A DNA stretch of 60,229 nt. Source: JAILLW01 sp045640905 (GTDB lineage: Bacteria; Bacillota; Clostridia; Lachnospirales; Lachnospiraceae). Location of the stretch: contig JAZUFW010000035.1 in the NCBI GenBank assembly GCA_045640905.1, positions 1 to 60,229 on the forward strand, given 5' to 3'. Below are positions 6,970-14,905 of this stretch, piece by piece. How positions within the stretch are numbered: position 1 is the stretch's first letter; each line of letters opens with the position of its first letter. Both the position numbers and the translations under genes were made by a program. The notes under the pieces are model-generated. The model saw only the letters and a list, made by a program, of their open reading frames with translations, was not told the DNA's origin and searched no databases.

Positions 6970-8517
6970 TTAAAGAAGTGGTGCAAACAGTTTGAAAATG
7001 TGTCCGAAGAAACGCTGATACAACGGAATCTGTTTGTAATACTCGTAAGTGACTTCCCGACATTTTTCAAGTGTATTGATAAAATCTTTTTCCATATCGA
7101 CAACAGCCGAATTGTTATATAGATAAACGCCACACTCAAAATGGTGATAAAAGCTTCGATAATCCAGATTTACCGATCCACACGTTCCGATCATGTCATC
7201 CGAAACCATCATCTTGGCATGAACAAATCCCGGCAAAAATTCATATATCTTTATTCCTGCACTCAAAAGCTGTGGATAGAACGTTCTGGCTATCCAGTAC
7301 GCTATCTTCTTGTCCGGAATCGACGGAAGAATAATCTTGACGTCAACGCCTCTTTCGCCTGCATATTTCATTACCGACAAAAACTCTCGATCAATAATGA
7401 AGTACGGCGTCATAATATGGATATATTGCATTCCCTGGGCAAATACATCCGAATATACTACTTTTCCTGTCTCATAACGGGAAGTAGGTGAATCGCCGTA
7501 TGGAATAACGAATCCGTCATGTGTCGTCAATGCCCGCGAGGGATGCTCTACCAGATACTTGTCATACTCCAGGTCTTCATCACCGTATATATTCCACATC
7601 TGCATAAACATCATGGAAAAGCTCATTACGGCACGACCTTCGAGCTTTACTCCGACATCCTTCCAATACCCGAAGCGTTCCTTTAAATTGGCATACTCGT
7701 CTGCCAAATTAACGCCACCGGTATAAGCCACTTCACCATCAATAACCAGAATTTTTCTGTGGTCTCTGTTGTTTTGATTGGTAGAAAGGAACGGAACGAG
7801 CGGTGAAAACATTTTTGCCTTTATTCCGTATTTCTTCAGTTCATTCGGATACTGATACGGCAATAACAGAAGGCAACACAGTCCGTCATACATTACGCGA
7901 ACTTCAACACCCTGAGCAGCTTTTTCTTTGAGAATTTCCAATATGGAATCCCAAACCACACCTTTGTCGATAATAAAATATTCGATAAAAATGAACTTTG
8001 TAGCTTTTTTAAGCTCGTTTTTAATATCTTCTATCTTTTCTTCGCCGGTAGGAAAATACGTTACTTTGGTGTTGTGATATATGGGATAAGAGCACTTATC
8101 TTCCATATAGTATGCGAATCTTTGAATCTCAGGCCTTTCGGATTTGATGGCCTCTTTTGTTCCGTCGGATGTATAAAGTTTTCCTTTGGTGGAATCCAGC
8201 TCAGCATTAACTTTATTCCTTAATCCGATCATTCCCCAGTTGCTTTGAACAAATATGTAAAACAAAAGTCCCAACAAAGGGAAAACACAAAGAAGCACAA
8301 CCCAGGTTAATTTAAACTCGGCCGGTTCATCTTTATTAATTACTATAACAACGAATACCGTTGCTATGGCAGCTGATATTTCAATAATATATGGAGCATA
8401 TTTAGCCAGGTAAATATACAACAACGGAAATACAGCAGCCTGAGCAGCCACCATAAGGATAATAATCAGCGATCGGCTGAATACTATCTTGGAAACTGCA
8501 TTTAATGCTTTTTTCAT
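6970..8517 (-). CDS. cls: Cardiolipin synthase (phospholipase D family)
   Basis: 515 residues, usual for bacterial Cls. It joins two phosphatidylglycerols into cardiolipin and glycerol at the inner membrane. Three hydrophobic segments (about 14-36, 42-60, 70-92) anchor it. Two PLD HKD motifs follow: H253-x-K255-D260 (HRKILVID) and H433-x-K435-D440 (HAKMMVSD), each with the GG/GS-N downstream signature. It is the last gene of the eight-gene run and lies nine bases after mscL, an arrangement that groups membrane-stress functions. Confidence 0.93.
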   Translation of the reverse strand: MKKALNAVSKIVFSRSLIIILMVAAQAAVFPLLYIYLAKYAPYIIEISAAIATVFVVIVINKDEPAEFKLTWVVLLCVFPLLGLLFYIFVQSNWGMIGLRNKVNAELDSTKGKLYTSDGTKEAIKSERPEIQRFAYYMEDKCSYPIYHNTKVTYFPTGEEKIEDIKNELKKATKFIFIEYFIIDKGVVWDSILEILKEKAAQGVEVRVMYDGLCCLLLLPYQYPNELKKYGIKAKMFSPLVPFLSTNQNNRDHRKILVIDGEVAYTGGVNLADEYANLKERFGYWKDVGVKLEGRAVMSFSMMFMQMWNIYGDEDLEYDKYLVEHPSRALTTHDGFVIPYGDSPTSRYETGKVVYSDVFAQGMQYIHIMTPYFIIDREFLSVMKYAGERGVDVKIILPSIPDKKIAYWIARTFYPQLLSAGIKIYEFLPGFVHAKMMVSDDMIGTCGSVNLDYRSFYHHFECGVYLYNNSAVVDMEKDFINTLEKCREVTYEYYKQIPLYQRFFGHIFKLFAPLL

Positions 8518-8526
8518 ACTAAAAAA

Positions 8527-8967
8527 TTATTCCTCAATTTGAGACGTGCAATGCGGGCAACGTGTTGCTTCAATGGGAATCTCTTCAAAGCAATACGGAC
8601 ATTTCTTCGTCGTAGGTGCTGCAGGCTTTTCTTCTTCCTTCTTTTTCAACTTATTGACAGCTTTAATAAGCATAAATACTACCAGTGCAATAAGCAGGAA
8701 ATTAACTACATTCATAATGAATGAACCGATTGCCAGAATCGGAGCTTCCTCACCTTCGCCCATAACGATATTCATAAAGGTAAAATCAATTCCGCCTGTC
8801 AACCTGGCTATACAAGGCATAGCCACATCATTAACAAGAGAGTTTACGATAGTCGTGAATGCACCGCCGATAATAATACCGACAGCCATATCCATTACAT
8901 TGCCTTTTGAAATAAACTCTTTGAATTCCTTAACAAAACCCTTTTTTTCTTTCTTTTCTTCAGACAT
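8527..8967 (-). CDS. mscL: Large-conductance mechanosensitive channel MscL with C-terminal zinc ribbon
   Basis: 146 residues. Residues 1-110 are MscL: an amphipathic N-terminus, TM1 with the gate-lining stretch AVGIIIGGAFTTIV, a periplasmic loop, and TM2 (about 82-103). It opens under membrane tension to release solutes on osmotic downshift. After a short Ala/Pro linker there is a zinc-ribbon-like tail with C123-x2-C126 and C137-x2-C140, absent from E. coli MscL. The ATG at 8967 is chosen because GGAGG precedes it; an upstream ATG would overlap leuA and has no such site. The tail could stabilise the cytoplasmic bundle or sense metal or redox state. Confidence 0.93.
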   Translation of the reverse strand: MSEEKKEKKGFVKEFKEFISKGNVMDMAVGIIIGGAFTTIVNSLVNDVAMPCIARLTGGIDFTFMNIVMGEGEEAPILAIGSFIMNVVNFLLIALVVFMLIKAVNKLKKKEEEKPAAPTTKKCPYCFEEIPIEATRCPHCTSQIEE

Positions 8968-8981
8968 ATTCCGCCTCCGCA

Positions 8982-10643
8982 TTACAATACTTTATTTACT
9001 GCCGATACCAAAGCTGCTACCGAAGCTTTGATAATATCCTGATTAATTCCAACGCCCCAATACTGCTTTCCGTCATATTCTATGCTTACATATGCAGCAG
9101 CTTTTGAAGCAGATCCTATTGAAACAGCGTGTTCTTCATACTGCTTCAAAGTATAATTGATTCCGAAGTATTCCTTAAATGCATTGGATACGGCATCCAA
9201 ACGACCGTTTCCTTCTCCGGATATTTTCTTTTCAAGTCCGTTATGCTTAATTGTTAAGCGGACAAACATTTCTTCTTCGGATTCCTGCGTGAAATTCGAA
9301 AAAGTAACATCAAAGGTCTTTCTCAACTTGATGTATGAGCTTTCAAAGATCTCATAAATATCAACAGGTGAAAGCTCTGCATGTCTTTCATCCGAAATGC
9401 CTTTAACCAGATATCCAAGTTCTTCACGCATTTCCATGGGAATGGTGAGACCGTAATTCTGTTTGAGAACGAATGCGACTCCTCCCTTACCGGACTGAGA
9501 ATTGATTCTGATTACATCTGATTCATATTCACGACCCAGATCCTTGGGATCGATAGGCAAATAAGGAACTGTCCAGCGTTCACCGGAAAGTCCGGCTTCT
9601 CTGTAGGCCATACCTTTTGAAATAGCGTCCTGATGTGAACCTGAAAATGCCGTAAATACCAAGTCACCGGCATACGGTGTTCTTTCATGAACCTTCATGC
9701 CCGTCAGTTGCTCATATACCTTTCTGATTTCCATTATATGAGAAAAATCAAGTTCGGGATCAACACCGTGAGTAACCATATTCATGGCCAAAGTAACAAT
9801 ATCCACATTACCGGTTCTTTCGCCGTTTCCGAATAAAGTACCTTCAACACGATCTGCGCCGCCGAGAACACCAAGTTCTGCGTCAGAAATACCGCAACCT
9901 CTGTCATTGTGAGGGTGAATTGAAATAGTAACACCGTCACGATACATTAAGTTCTTGTCAAAATATTCAACCTGGCTGGCAAATACATGAGGCATTGCAA
10001 TCTGTACAGTGGTAGGAATATTGATAATTGCCTTGTTCTCTTTGGTAGGTTTCCATACATCCAAAACAGCATTACATACTTCCAAAGCATATTCCACTTC
10101 TGTTCCGGGGAAACTTTCGGGGCTGTATTCAAACGAAAAATTACCGTCCGTCTCGTTTGCCAAATCAAGCAACATTTTTGCTCCGTCAACGGCAATCTTT
10201 TTGATCTCATCCTTTGACTTTTGGAAAACCTGCTCTCTTTGTGCTACCGAAGTTGAATTATACAAATGAATAATGGCATGAGGAGCACCTTTTACCGCCT
10301 CAAACGTCTTTTTAATAATATGTTCGCGGGCCTGCGTCAAAACCTGAACCGTAACATCCGAAGGGATCATGTTTCGTTCAATAAGGGCACGCATAAACTG
10401 ATACTCGGTATCGGAAGCAGCAGGGAATCCAACTTCGATTTCTTTGAATCCGATATCTACAAGGAGTTTAAAAAATGTTAGCTTCTGTTCAAGGCTCATC
10501 GGTTCGATCAGCGCCTGATTACCGTCTCGTAAGTCGACGGAACACCATATCGGAGCTTTATCGATAGTGTCCTTTTTTACCCAGTCATAGCACTCAACGG
10601 GTGGCATAAAATAGGGTTTTTGATATTTCTTTGAATAATCCAT
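8982..10643 (-). CDS. leuA: 2-isopropylmalate synthase
   Basis: 553 residues. It condenses acetyl-CoA with 2-oxoisovalerate, the first committed step of leucine synthesis. Seen: the TIM-barrel start DLRDGNQAL, the metal-binding HPHNDRG, GNGERTGNVD, and a C-terminal LeuA allosteric domain (about 420-553) that in the family binds leucine for feedback inhibition. The length and N-terminus (YQKPYFMPP) fit the longer actinobacterial/clostridial subtype. I start at the ATG at 10643, which follows AAAGGAG; this leaves 11 bases after hslO. No leuBCD genes are nearby and no leucine attenuator is visible. Confidence 0.93.
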   Translation of the reverse strand: MDYSKKYQKPYFMPPVECYDWVKKDTIDKAPIWCSVDLRDGNQALIEPMSLEQKLTFFKLLVDIGFKEIEVGFPAASDTEYQFMRALIERNMIPSDVTVQVLTQAREHIIKKTFEAVKGAPHAIIHLYNSTSVAQREQVFQKSKDEIKKIAVDGAKMLLDLANETDGNFSFEYSPESFPGTEVEYALEVCNAVLDVWKPTKENKAIINIPTTVQIAMPHVFASQVEYFDKNLMYRDGVTISIHPHNDRGCGISDAELGVLGGADRVEGTLFGNGERTGNVDIVTLAMNMVTHGVDPELDFSHIMEIRKVYEQLTGMKVHERTPYAGDLVFTAFSGSHQDAISKGMAYREAGLSGERWTVPYLPIDPKDLGREYESDVIRINSQSGKGGVAFVLKQNYGLTIPMEMREELGYLVKGISDERHAELSPVDIYEIFESSYIKLRKTFDVTFSNFTQESEEEMFVRLTIKHNGLEKKISGEGNGRLDAVSNAFKEYFGINYTLKQYEEHAVSIGSASKAAAYVSIEYDGKQYWGVGINQDIIKASVAALVSAVNKVL

Positions 10644-10654
10644 TTTTGACTCCT

Positions 10655-11533
10655 TTATTTGCATTTAGCTATTATTTTCTTTAATTCATCTATGGTAAAG
10701 TTATAGGCCTTATTGCATATCTGACACTTTAGCTCTATATCCTTACCTTCTTTAATCATATCGTCGAGTTCATCGCGTCCCAATGATATTAGCGCCTTCT
10801 CAACCCGCTGTTTATCGCAGTTACAAGAAAATTCCGCATCCATGGTATCCGTTATCTCAACATCAAAGCCATCCAGAATAATCTGTAGCATCTGTTCCGG
10901 CGTATTTCCTTCATCAAGAATCTGCGTCACCGATTTAATATTCTTTAGATTATCTTCCAGCTTTTCCAGTACTTCATCCGTTACAAAAGGCATCAACTGA
11001 ATAATGAATCCTCCGGCACATCTGACCGTGTTATCGCGATTCATTAATACGCCCAAACCTACCGAAGACGGTGTCTGTTCCGAAGTTGCAAAATAATATG
11101 TCAAATCTTCGGCTATTTCACCGGTCTGCAGCTGAATGGTACCCACATAAGGTTCTTTTAGTCCCAAATCCTTAATAACGCGCAAATAGCCGTCACCCAT
11201 GGCACCGCCCACATCCAGTTTGCCCAATTCATTCGGAGGCATCATTGTCTGCGGATACAGCGCGTATCCGTTAACCTGACCGTGGCCGTTGGCCGAAGAA
11301 GTAATTCCTTTGGCCGGTCCGACACCGCGAATCTGAATCGTGACTACGTCCTGTTCATTTTTCATCATGGAACCCATCATTAGAGCACCGGACATCAGTC
11401 GTCCCAAGGCTGCCGTCATGACAGGTGAAGTATTGTGTGCCTTTCGGGCATGTTCCGTCAAATCTCTGGTGGTACAGGCAAAAGCTCTGATTTGGGCATT
11501 TGCTGCTGTAGCACGTACTAAATAATCACTCAT
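10655..11533 (-). CDS. hslO: Redox-regulated chaperone Hsp33
   Basis: 292 residues, standard for Hsp33, a holdase switched on when oxidants oxidise its zinc-bound cysteines. The N-terminal domain carries the family pattern ARxAHxTSP-like (ARKAHNTSP). The C-terminal redox switch has CNC (237, 239) and CQIC (270-273), the four zinc ligands. It is cytosolic. Its start overlaps the upstream methyltransferase stop by 4 bases, so it sits inside the eight-gene run. In an anaerobe it probably protects proteins during oxygen exposure. Confidence 0.95.
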   Translation of the reverse strand: MSDYLVRATAANAQIRAFACTTRDLTEHARKAHNTSPVMTAALGRLMSGALMMGSMMKNEQDVVTIQIRGVGPAKGITSSANGHGQVNGYALYPQTMMPPNELGKLDVGGAMGDGYLRVIKDLGLKEPYVGTIQLQTGEIAEDLTYYFATSEQTPSSVGLGVLMNRDNTVRCAGGFIIQLMPFVTDEVLEKLEDNLKNIKSVTQILDEGNTPEQMLQIILDGFDVEITDTMDAEFSCNCDKQRVEKALISLGRDELDDMIKEGKDIELKCQICNKAYNFTIDELKKIIAKCK

Positions 11534-12282
11534 TTTCTCAAAACCATATAAACACGTTCTGCCTTCTCGTCAGGACTTTTGTGAGTCTCTTCATCAAGTG
11601 AAACCACATATTTAAAGCCTGCGTACTCGGCCAACTTTTTCATTTCTTCAATATCATATCCTCTCTGGATATGTGTTTCGCTAAATCTTCTGAATACATC
11701 CGGATTCTTTTCGTCAATACGTGTAAAGAACGTCACGTCATATTCATTTATGTGATCTGCAGGGCTGTAATAGTTTTCCCAGATAAAACTGCATTCATCT
11801 CGGTTCTCGGCTATTGTGGTATCCCCGATTACGGTTTCATACTTATATGTGGTATTGAAGTCAAAAATGAAAATACCGCCGTTTTTGAGGCTGTCCTTCA
11901 CATGCGTAAAGGTTTCCAAAACATCCTCATCCGTAATGAGATAATTGATGCAATCGCACAATGAAACCACAGCATCAACCCGGTCTATAACCGATAATTC
12001 TCTCATATCCTGATTGATAAAGAGAATATCCGATTCGTTCATCAAAGCTTTTTCGGAAGCAACACTCAGCATATCTGCAGAAATATCCACTCCCATTACT
12101 TCATAGCCTTTTTTGAACAATCGCTCCGTAATATTACCGGTACCGCACCCCAGGTCAATAATGCTTTTAACATCATTTCCATATGACGAGAGCAACCCGT
12201 CTACGAAATCCGTCCATTCGTCATAAGGGACATCTTCCATAAACATATCATATAAATATGAAAAATCGGTATAACATTCCAT
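11530..12282 (-). CDS. Class I SAM-dependent methyltransferase of unknown substrate
   Basis: 250 residues. The SAM motif DLGCGTGNITERL and the following GVDISADML identify a Methyltransf_11/25-type Rossmann fold. FDFNT and a beta-rich insertion follow. The start at 12282 is chosen because AAGGG lies eight bases upstream and the longer frame would overlap the previous gene. I cannot assign a substrate; the family includes small-molecule and quinone-like methyltransferases. Its 4-base overlap with hslO shows translational coupling rather than function. Confidence 0.82.
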   Translation of the reverse strand: MECYTDFSYLYDMFMEDVPYDEWTDFVDGLLSSYGNDVKSIIDLGCGTGNITERLFKKGYEVMGVDISADMLSVASEKALMNESDILFINQDMRELSVIDRVDAVVSLCDCINYLITDEDVLETFTHVKDSLKNGGIFIFDFNTTYKYETVIGDTTIAENRDECSFIWENYYSPADHINEYDVTFFTRIDEKNPDVFRRFSETHIQRGYDIEEMKKLAEYAGFKYVVSLDEETHKSPDEKAERVYMVLRK

Positions 12283-12292
12283 GTCTGTGCCC

Positions 12293-12787
12293 TTATTTAG
12301 CCAAAGCAAAAATCGAGCCGAACAATCCGGCAGATAAAAGTCCCATAATAATTCCCGCTAAAATAACTCCAAGCATAACGGCAACTGAGCTCTTCTTAAA
12401 GTCCATATCAAGAATCGAAGCTGCCAAGGTTCCCGTCCATGCTCCCGTACCGGGAAGAGGAATTCCAACAAAAAGTAAAAGTGCCCAAAACAAACCGCGG
12501 CCTGCCTTTGATTTAAGCTTTTCTCCGCCCTTGTGTCCCTTTTCAAGGCAGAACGTAAAAAACTTACCGATTACTTTCTTATCTTTACCCCATTCCAATA
12601 CCTTACGGGCAAAAAAGAAAATAAACGGAACCGGAAGCATATTTCCGACTATGGCAATCACATAACACCAAAACAGGTTAAGATTAACTCCCGCGTCAAT
12701 AAATCCGACTGCATAAGGAATAGCCCCACGCAGTTCAATCAGGGGAACCATCGAAATCAAAAAAATAATCAAGTAGTGCTTTAACAT
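12293..12787 (-). CDS. Small multidrug-export-like membrane protein (COG2426)
   Basis: 164 residues, mostly membrane: N-terminal helix (2-20), helices near 38-58, 95-115 and 130-160, with a basic cytoplasmic loop around 65-90. The start ISMVPLIELRGAIPYAV is the hallmark of COG2426/Sm_multidrug_ex proteins. The family name rests on weak evidence and the transported substrate is unknown. It overlaps hisC by 7 bases, so both are expressed together. Confidence 0.8.
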   Translation of the reverse strand: MLKHYLIIFLISMVPLIELRGAIPYAVGFIDAGVNLNLFWCYVIAIVGNMLPVPFIFFFARKVLEWGKDKKVIGKFFTFCLEKGHKGGEKLKSKAGRGLFWALLLFVGIPLPGTGAWTGTLAASILDMDFKKSSVAVMLGVILAGIIMGLLSAGLFGSIFALAK

Positions 12788-13860
12788 ACAATCTCCTTCA
12801 AAGCTTTAATCAGTTCATCCATCTCTGCATCCGTGCCTATGGATATTCGAAGATGATTATTAATCCTGTCTTTATTCCAATAACGAACATAAATGTCCCT
12901 CTCACGAAGCTTTTGGAATATTTCCGATGCCGGCACCGATTTATGAGTAGCAAAAATGAAGTTTGCCTTTGAGTCTCCGAACATAAATCCCAAAGCACTA
13001 AGTTCCTTCTTTGCTCTTTCTCTCGTAGAAATCAGTTTCGCCACGGTCTCATTAAAATTCTCCACATCCAGGATGGAAACTGCAGCCAATTCAATAGAAG
13101 GATAATTCATCGTATATGAGTTAAATGAAAACTTTACATCCTTTAGATACTTAATCAGTTTCTCGGAACCGAAGGCCGCACCTACTCTCAATCCTGCCAA
13201 TGCACGTGATTTTGAAAGTGTCTGAACCACAAGAAGATTATCATACTTTTTAATCAATGGCAAACAGCTGGAGGAGCCAAAATCAACATATGCCTCATCA
13301 ACTATAACAACACTGTCGGGATTTGCTTTTACTATCTCTTCGAACATCGAAGGATCTTCGCTGATTCCTGTAGGTGCGTTGGGATTGGGAATAATAATTC
13401 CTCCGTTTTCAACACCGATATAATCGTTTTTATTAATCAAAAACTTGTCATCAAGTTTCTTTTGAACATACGGAATTCTGTAAAGCTCAGCCCATACGTC
13501 ATAGAACGAATATGTAATATCCGGGAACAGAACGGGCTTATCGGAATTAAAAAAAGTCAGGAACGACATTGCAAGAACATCATCCGAACCTACTCCGACA
13601 AAAATATTCTCAAACGGAATATCATAAACCTTGCTTATCGCGTCAACAATTTTGGTTGCATCCATATCGGGATATTTCCTTAACATGGACGTTTGATCTG
13701 CTTTTTCTGCTTCCGCAATCTCACAAAGTCTTTGCGAAACCTTGGGTGAGGGTGCATACGGAAACTCATTTGTATTCAATTTAATAACTTTTCCTTTGGG
13801 CTGTTCTCCGGCCACATAAGGAACTACTTTTCTGACATTTTCTTCCCAGGACATATTCAA
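12781..13860 (-). CDS. hisC: Histidinol-phosphate aminotransferase
   Basis: 359 residues, a class II PLP aminotransferase. It converts imidazole-acetol phosphate to histidinol phosphate using glutamate. Seen: the N-terminal KLNTNEFPY substrate motif, PNPNAPTG, DEAYVDF, and the PLP lysine in LSKSRALAGLRVG. A start at the second Met is also possible. It is separated from any other his genes here, so action on a related aromatic amino acid cannot be excluded, but the LNTNEFP motif favours HisC. It overlaps both neighbours. Confidence 0.9.
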   Translation of the reverse strand: MNMSWEENVRKVVPYVAGEQPKGKVIKLNTNEFPYAPSPKVSQRLCEIAEAEKADQTSMLRKYPDMDATKIVDAISKVYDIPFENIFVGVGSDDVLAMSFLTFFNSDKPVLFPDITYSFYDVWAELYRIPYVQKKLDDKFLINKNDYIGVENGGIIIPNPNAPTGISEDPSMFEEIVKANPDSVVIVDEAYVDFGSSSCLPLIKKYDNLLVVQTLSKSRALAGLRVGAAFGSEKLIKYLKDVKFSFNSYTMNYPSIELAAVSILDVENFNETVAKLISTRERAKKELSALGFMFGDSKANFIFATHKSVPASEIFQKLRERDIYVRYWNKDRINNHLRISIGTDAEMDELIKALKEIVC

Positions 13861-14864
13861 ACCTCGTTTAACATTCTTTCATATTCAGCCGCCTGTTCCG
13901 ACAGCCCCATTTCATTATAAACATCTGCAAGCCCTTGCAGGGGATATTCCTTTTCATATCTGAGATTCAGCACGCTGTGGCATGAAAACGCTGCGTTGTA
14001 ATACCATATGGCAGCTTCCTTGTACTCTTTCATCTCTTCATAATAGGAACCTAATATGAAGCATACTTCCGAACAGGGATTGTCGGCCACATTCTTCATG
14101 GCGTATTTATACATTTTCAGATAATCGCGTCGCCAATACGATGCCTTAACTACTATACATATGGCGTCCGTGAGTGCATCCGGCGAAGTGTTATCATCAT
14201 CCGCTATCATCGTAAAATACTCTTCTGCCTTCGCAAAATCGCTCTGTTCCCCGGAAACAAACAATTCCTTGGCATAGAAATCAAATAATCTCGGAGAAAG
14301 CGTCTCGCCCTTTTGTATCATATCTTCAAAAATACCGTAATCTCGTGAAGAATGATTATTAATCGGCAAATGCGTGATGGTAATCTCGGAATCAAAAACC
14401 AACGGTTCTGTTCTGACAGTTTCATGAACTCTTTCTATCCATTTAAAGGAACGAACCCTCTTAAACATCTTGGGTCTCAGTTCTTTATCAAAATTATAAA
14501 CCGTACCGTTATGAAGCTGATTACCGTAATACATCTGCACGATCTCAATCTCGGGATCAAGGTTTTCTTTAAGAAGCTTAAATTCATTGCGATTGGCTTC
14601 ATCCAAAACCTCATCGGCATCGGCAGAATAAATGTAATCACAGTGGCACAGGGAAAATGCATAATTTCTGGCCGCACTAAAGTCATTCACCCACTCGAAA
14701 TCATATACCTTCGGGGTGAACGCATGGGCAATGGTCTTTGTGTTGTCCGTAGATCCCGTATCGACGATTACTATCTCATCAACCAGGTCTGCAATCGAGT
14801 CAAGACAACGTTTTAGAACCTTTGATTCATTTTTGACAATCATGCATAAACTAACAGTAACCAT
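13857..14864 (-). CDS. Family 2 glycosyltransferase with C-terminal TPR-like region
   Basis: 335 residues. The N-terminal GT-A domain starts with SLCMIVKNES, then VDTGSTDNT and the metal-binding DADEVL, as in SunS-like and clostridial family 2 transferases. Residues about 190-335 are helical repeats resembling tetratricopeptides. Such enzymes often glycosylate proteins or peptides; the acceptor is unknown. It is first of the eight-gene run and overlaps hisC by 4 bases. No Shine-Dalgarno precedes the ATG and the predicted promoter puts +1 at the start codon, so the transcript may be leaderless. Confidence 0.85.
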   Translation of the reverse strand: MVTVSLCMIVKNESKVLKRCLDSIADLVDEIVIVDTGSTDNTKTIAHAFTPKVYDFEWVNDFSAARNYAFSLCHCDYIYSADADEVLDEANRNEFKLLKENLDPEIEIVQMYYGNQLHNGTVYNFDKELRPKMFKRVRSFKWIERVHETVRTEPLVFDSEITITHLPINNHSSRDYGIFEDMIQKGETLSPRLFDFYAKELFVSGEQSDFAKAEEYFTMIADDDNTSPDALTDAICIVVKASYWRRDYLKMYKYAMKNVADNPCSEVCFILGSYYEEMKEYKEAAIWYYNAAFSCHSVLNLRYEKEYPLQGLADVYNEMGLSEQAAEYERMLNEV

Positions 14865-14870
14865 AAAGCG

Positions 14871-14899
14871 AGTTTATCACGTAGAATGCCTAAAATCAA
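14871..14899 (-). promoter_or_regulatory. Predicted promoter of the glycosyltransferase-to-cls unit
   Basis: Minus-strand TTGATT (14899-14894), 17-base spacer, TAAACT (14876-14871). Six bases then lead to the ATG at 14864, suggesting a leaderless mRNA. Confidence 0.45.
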
Positions 14900-14905
14900 T
14901 GTTTC

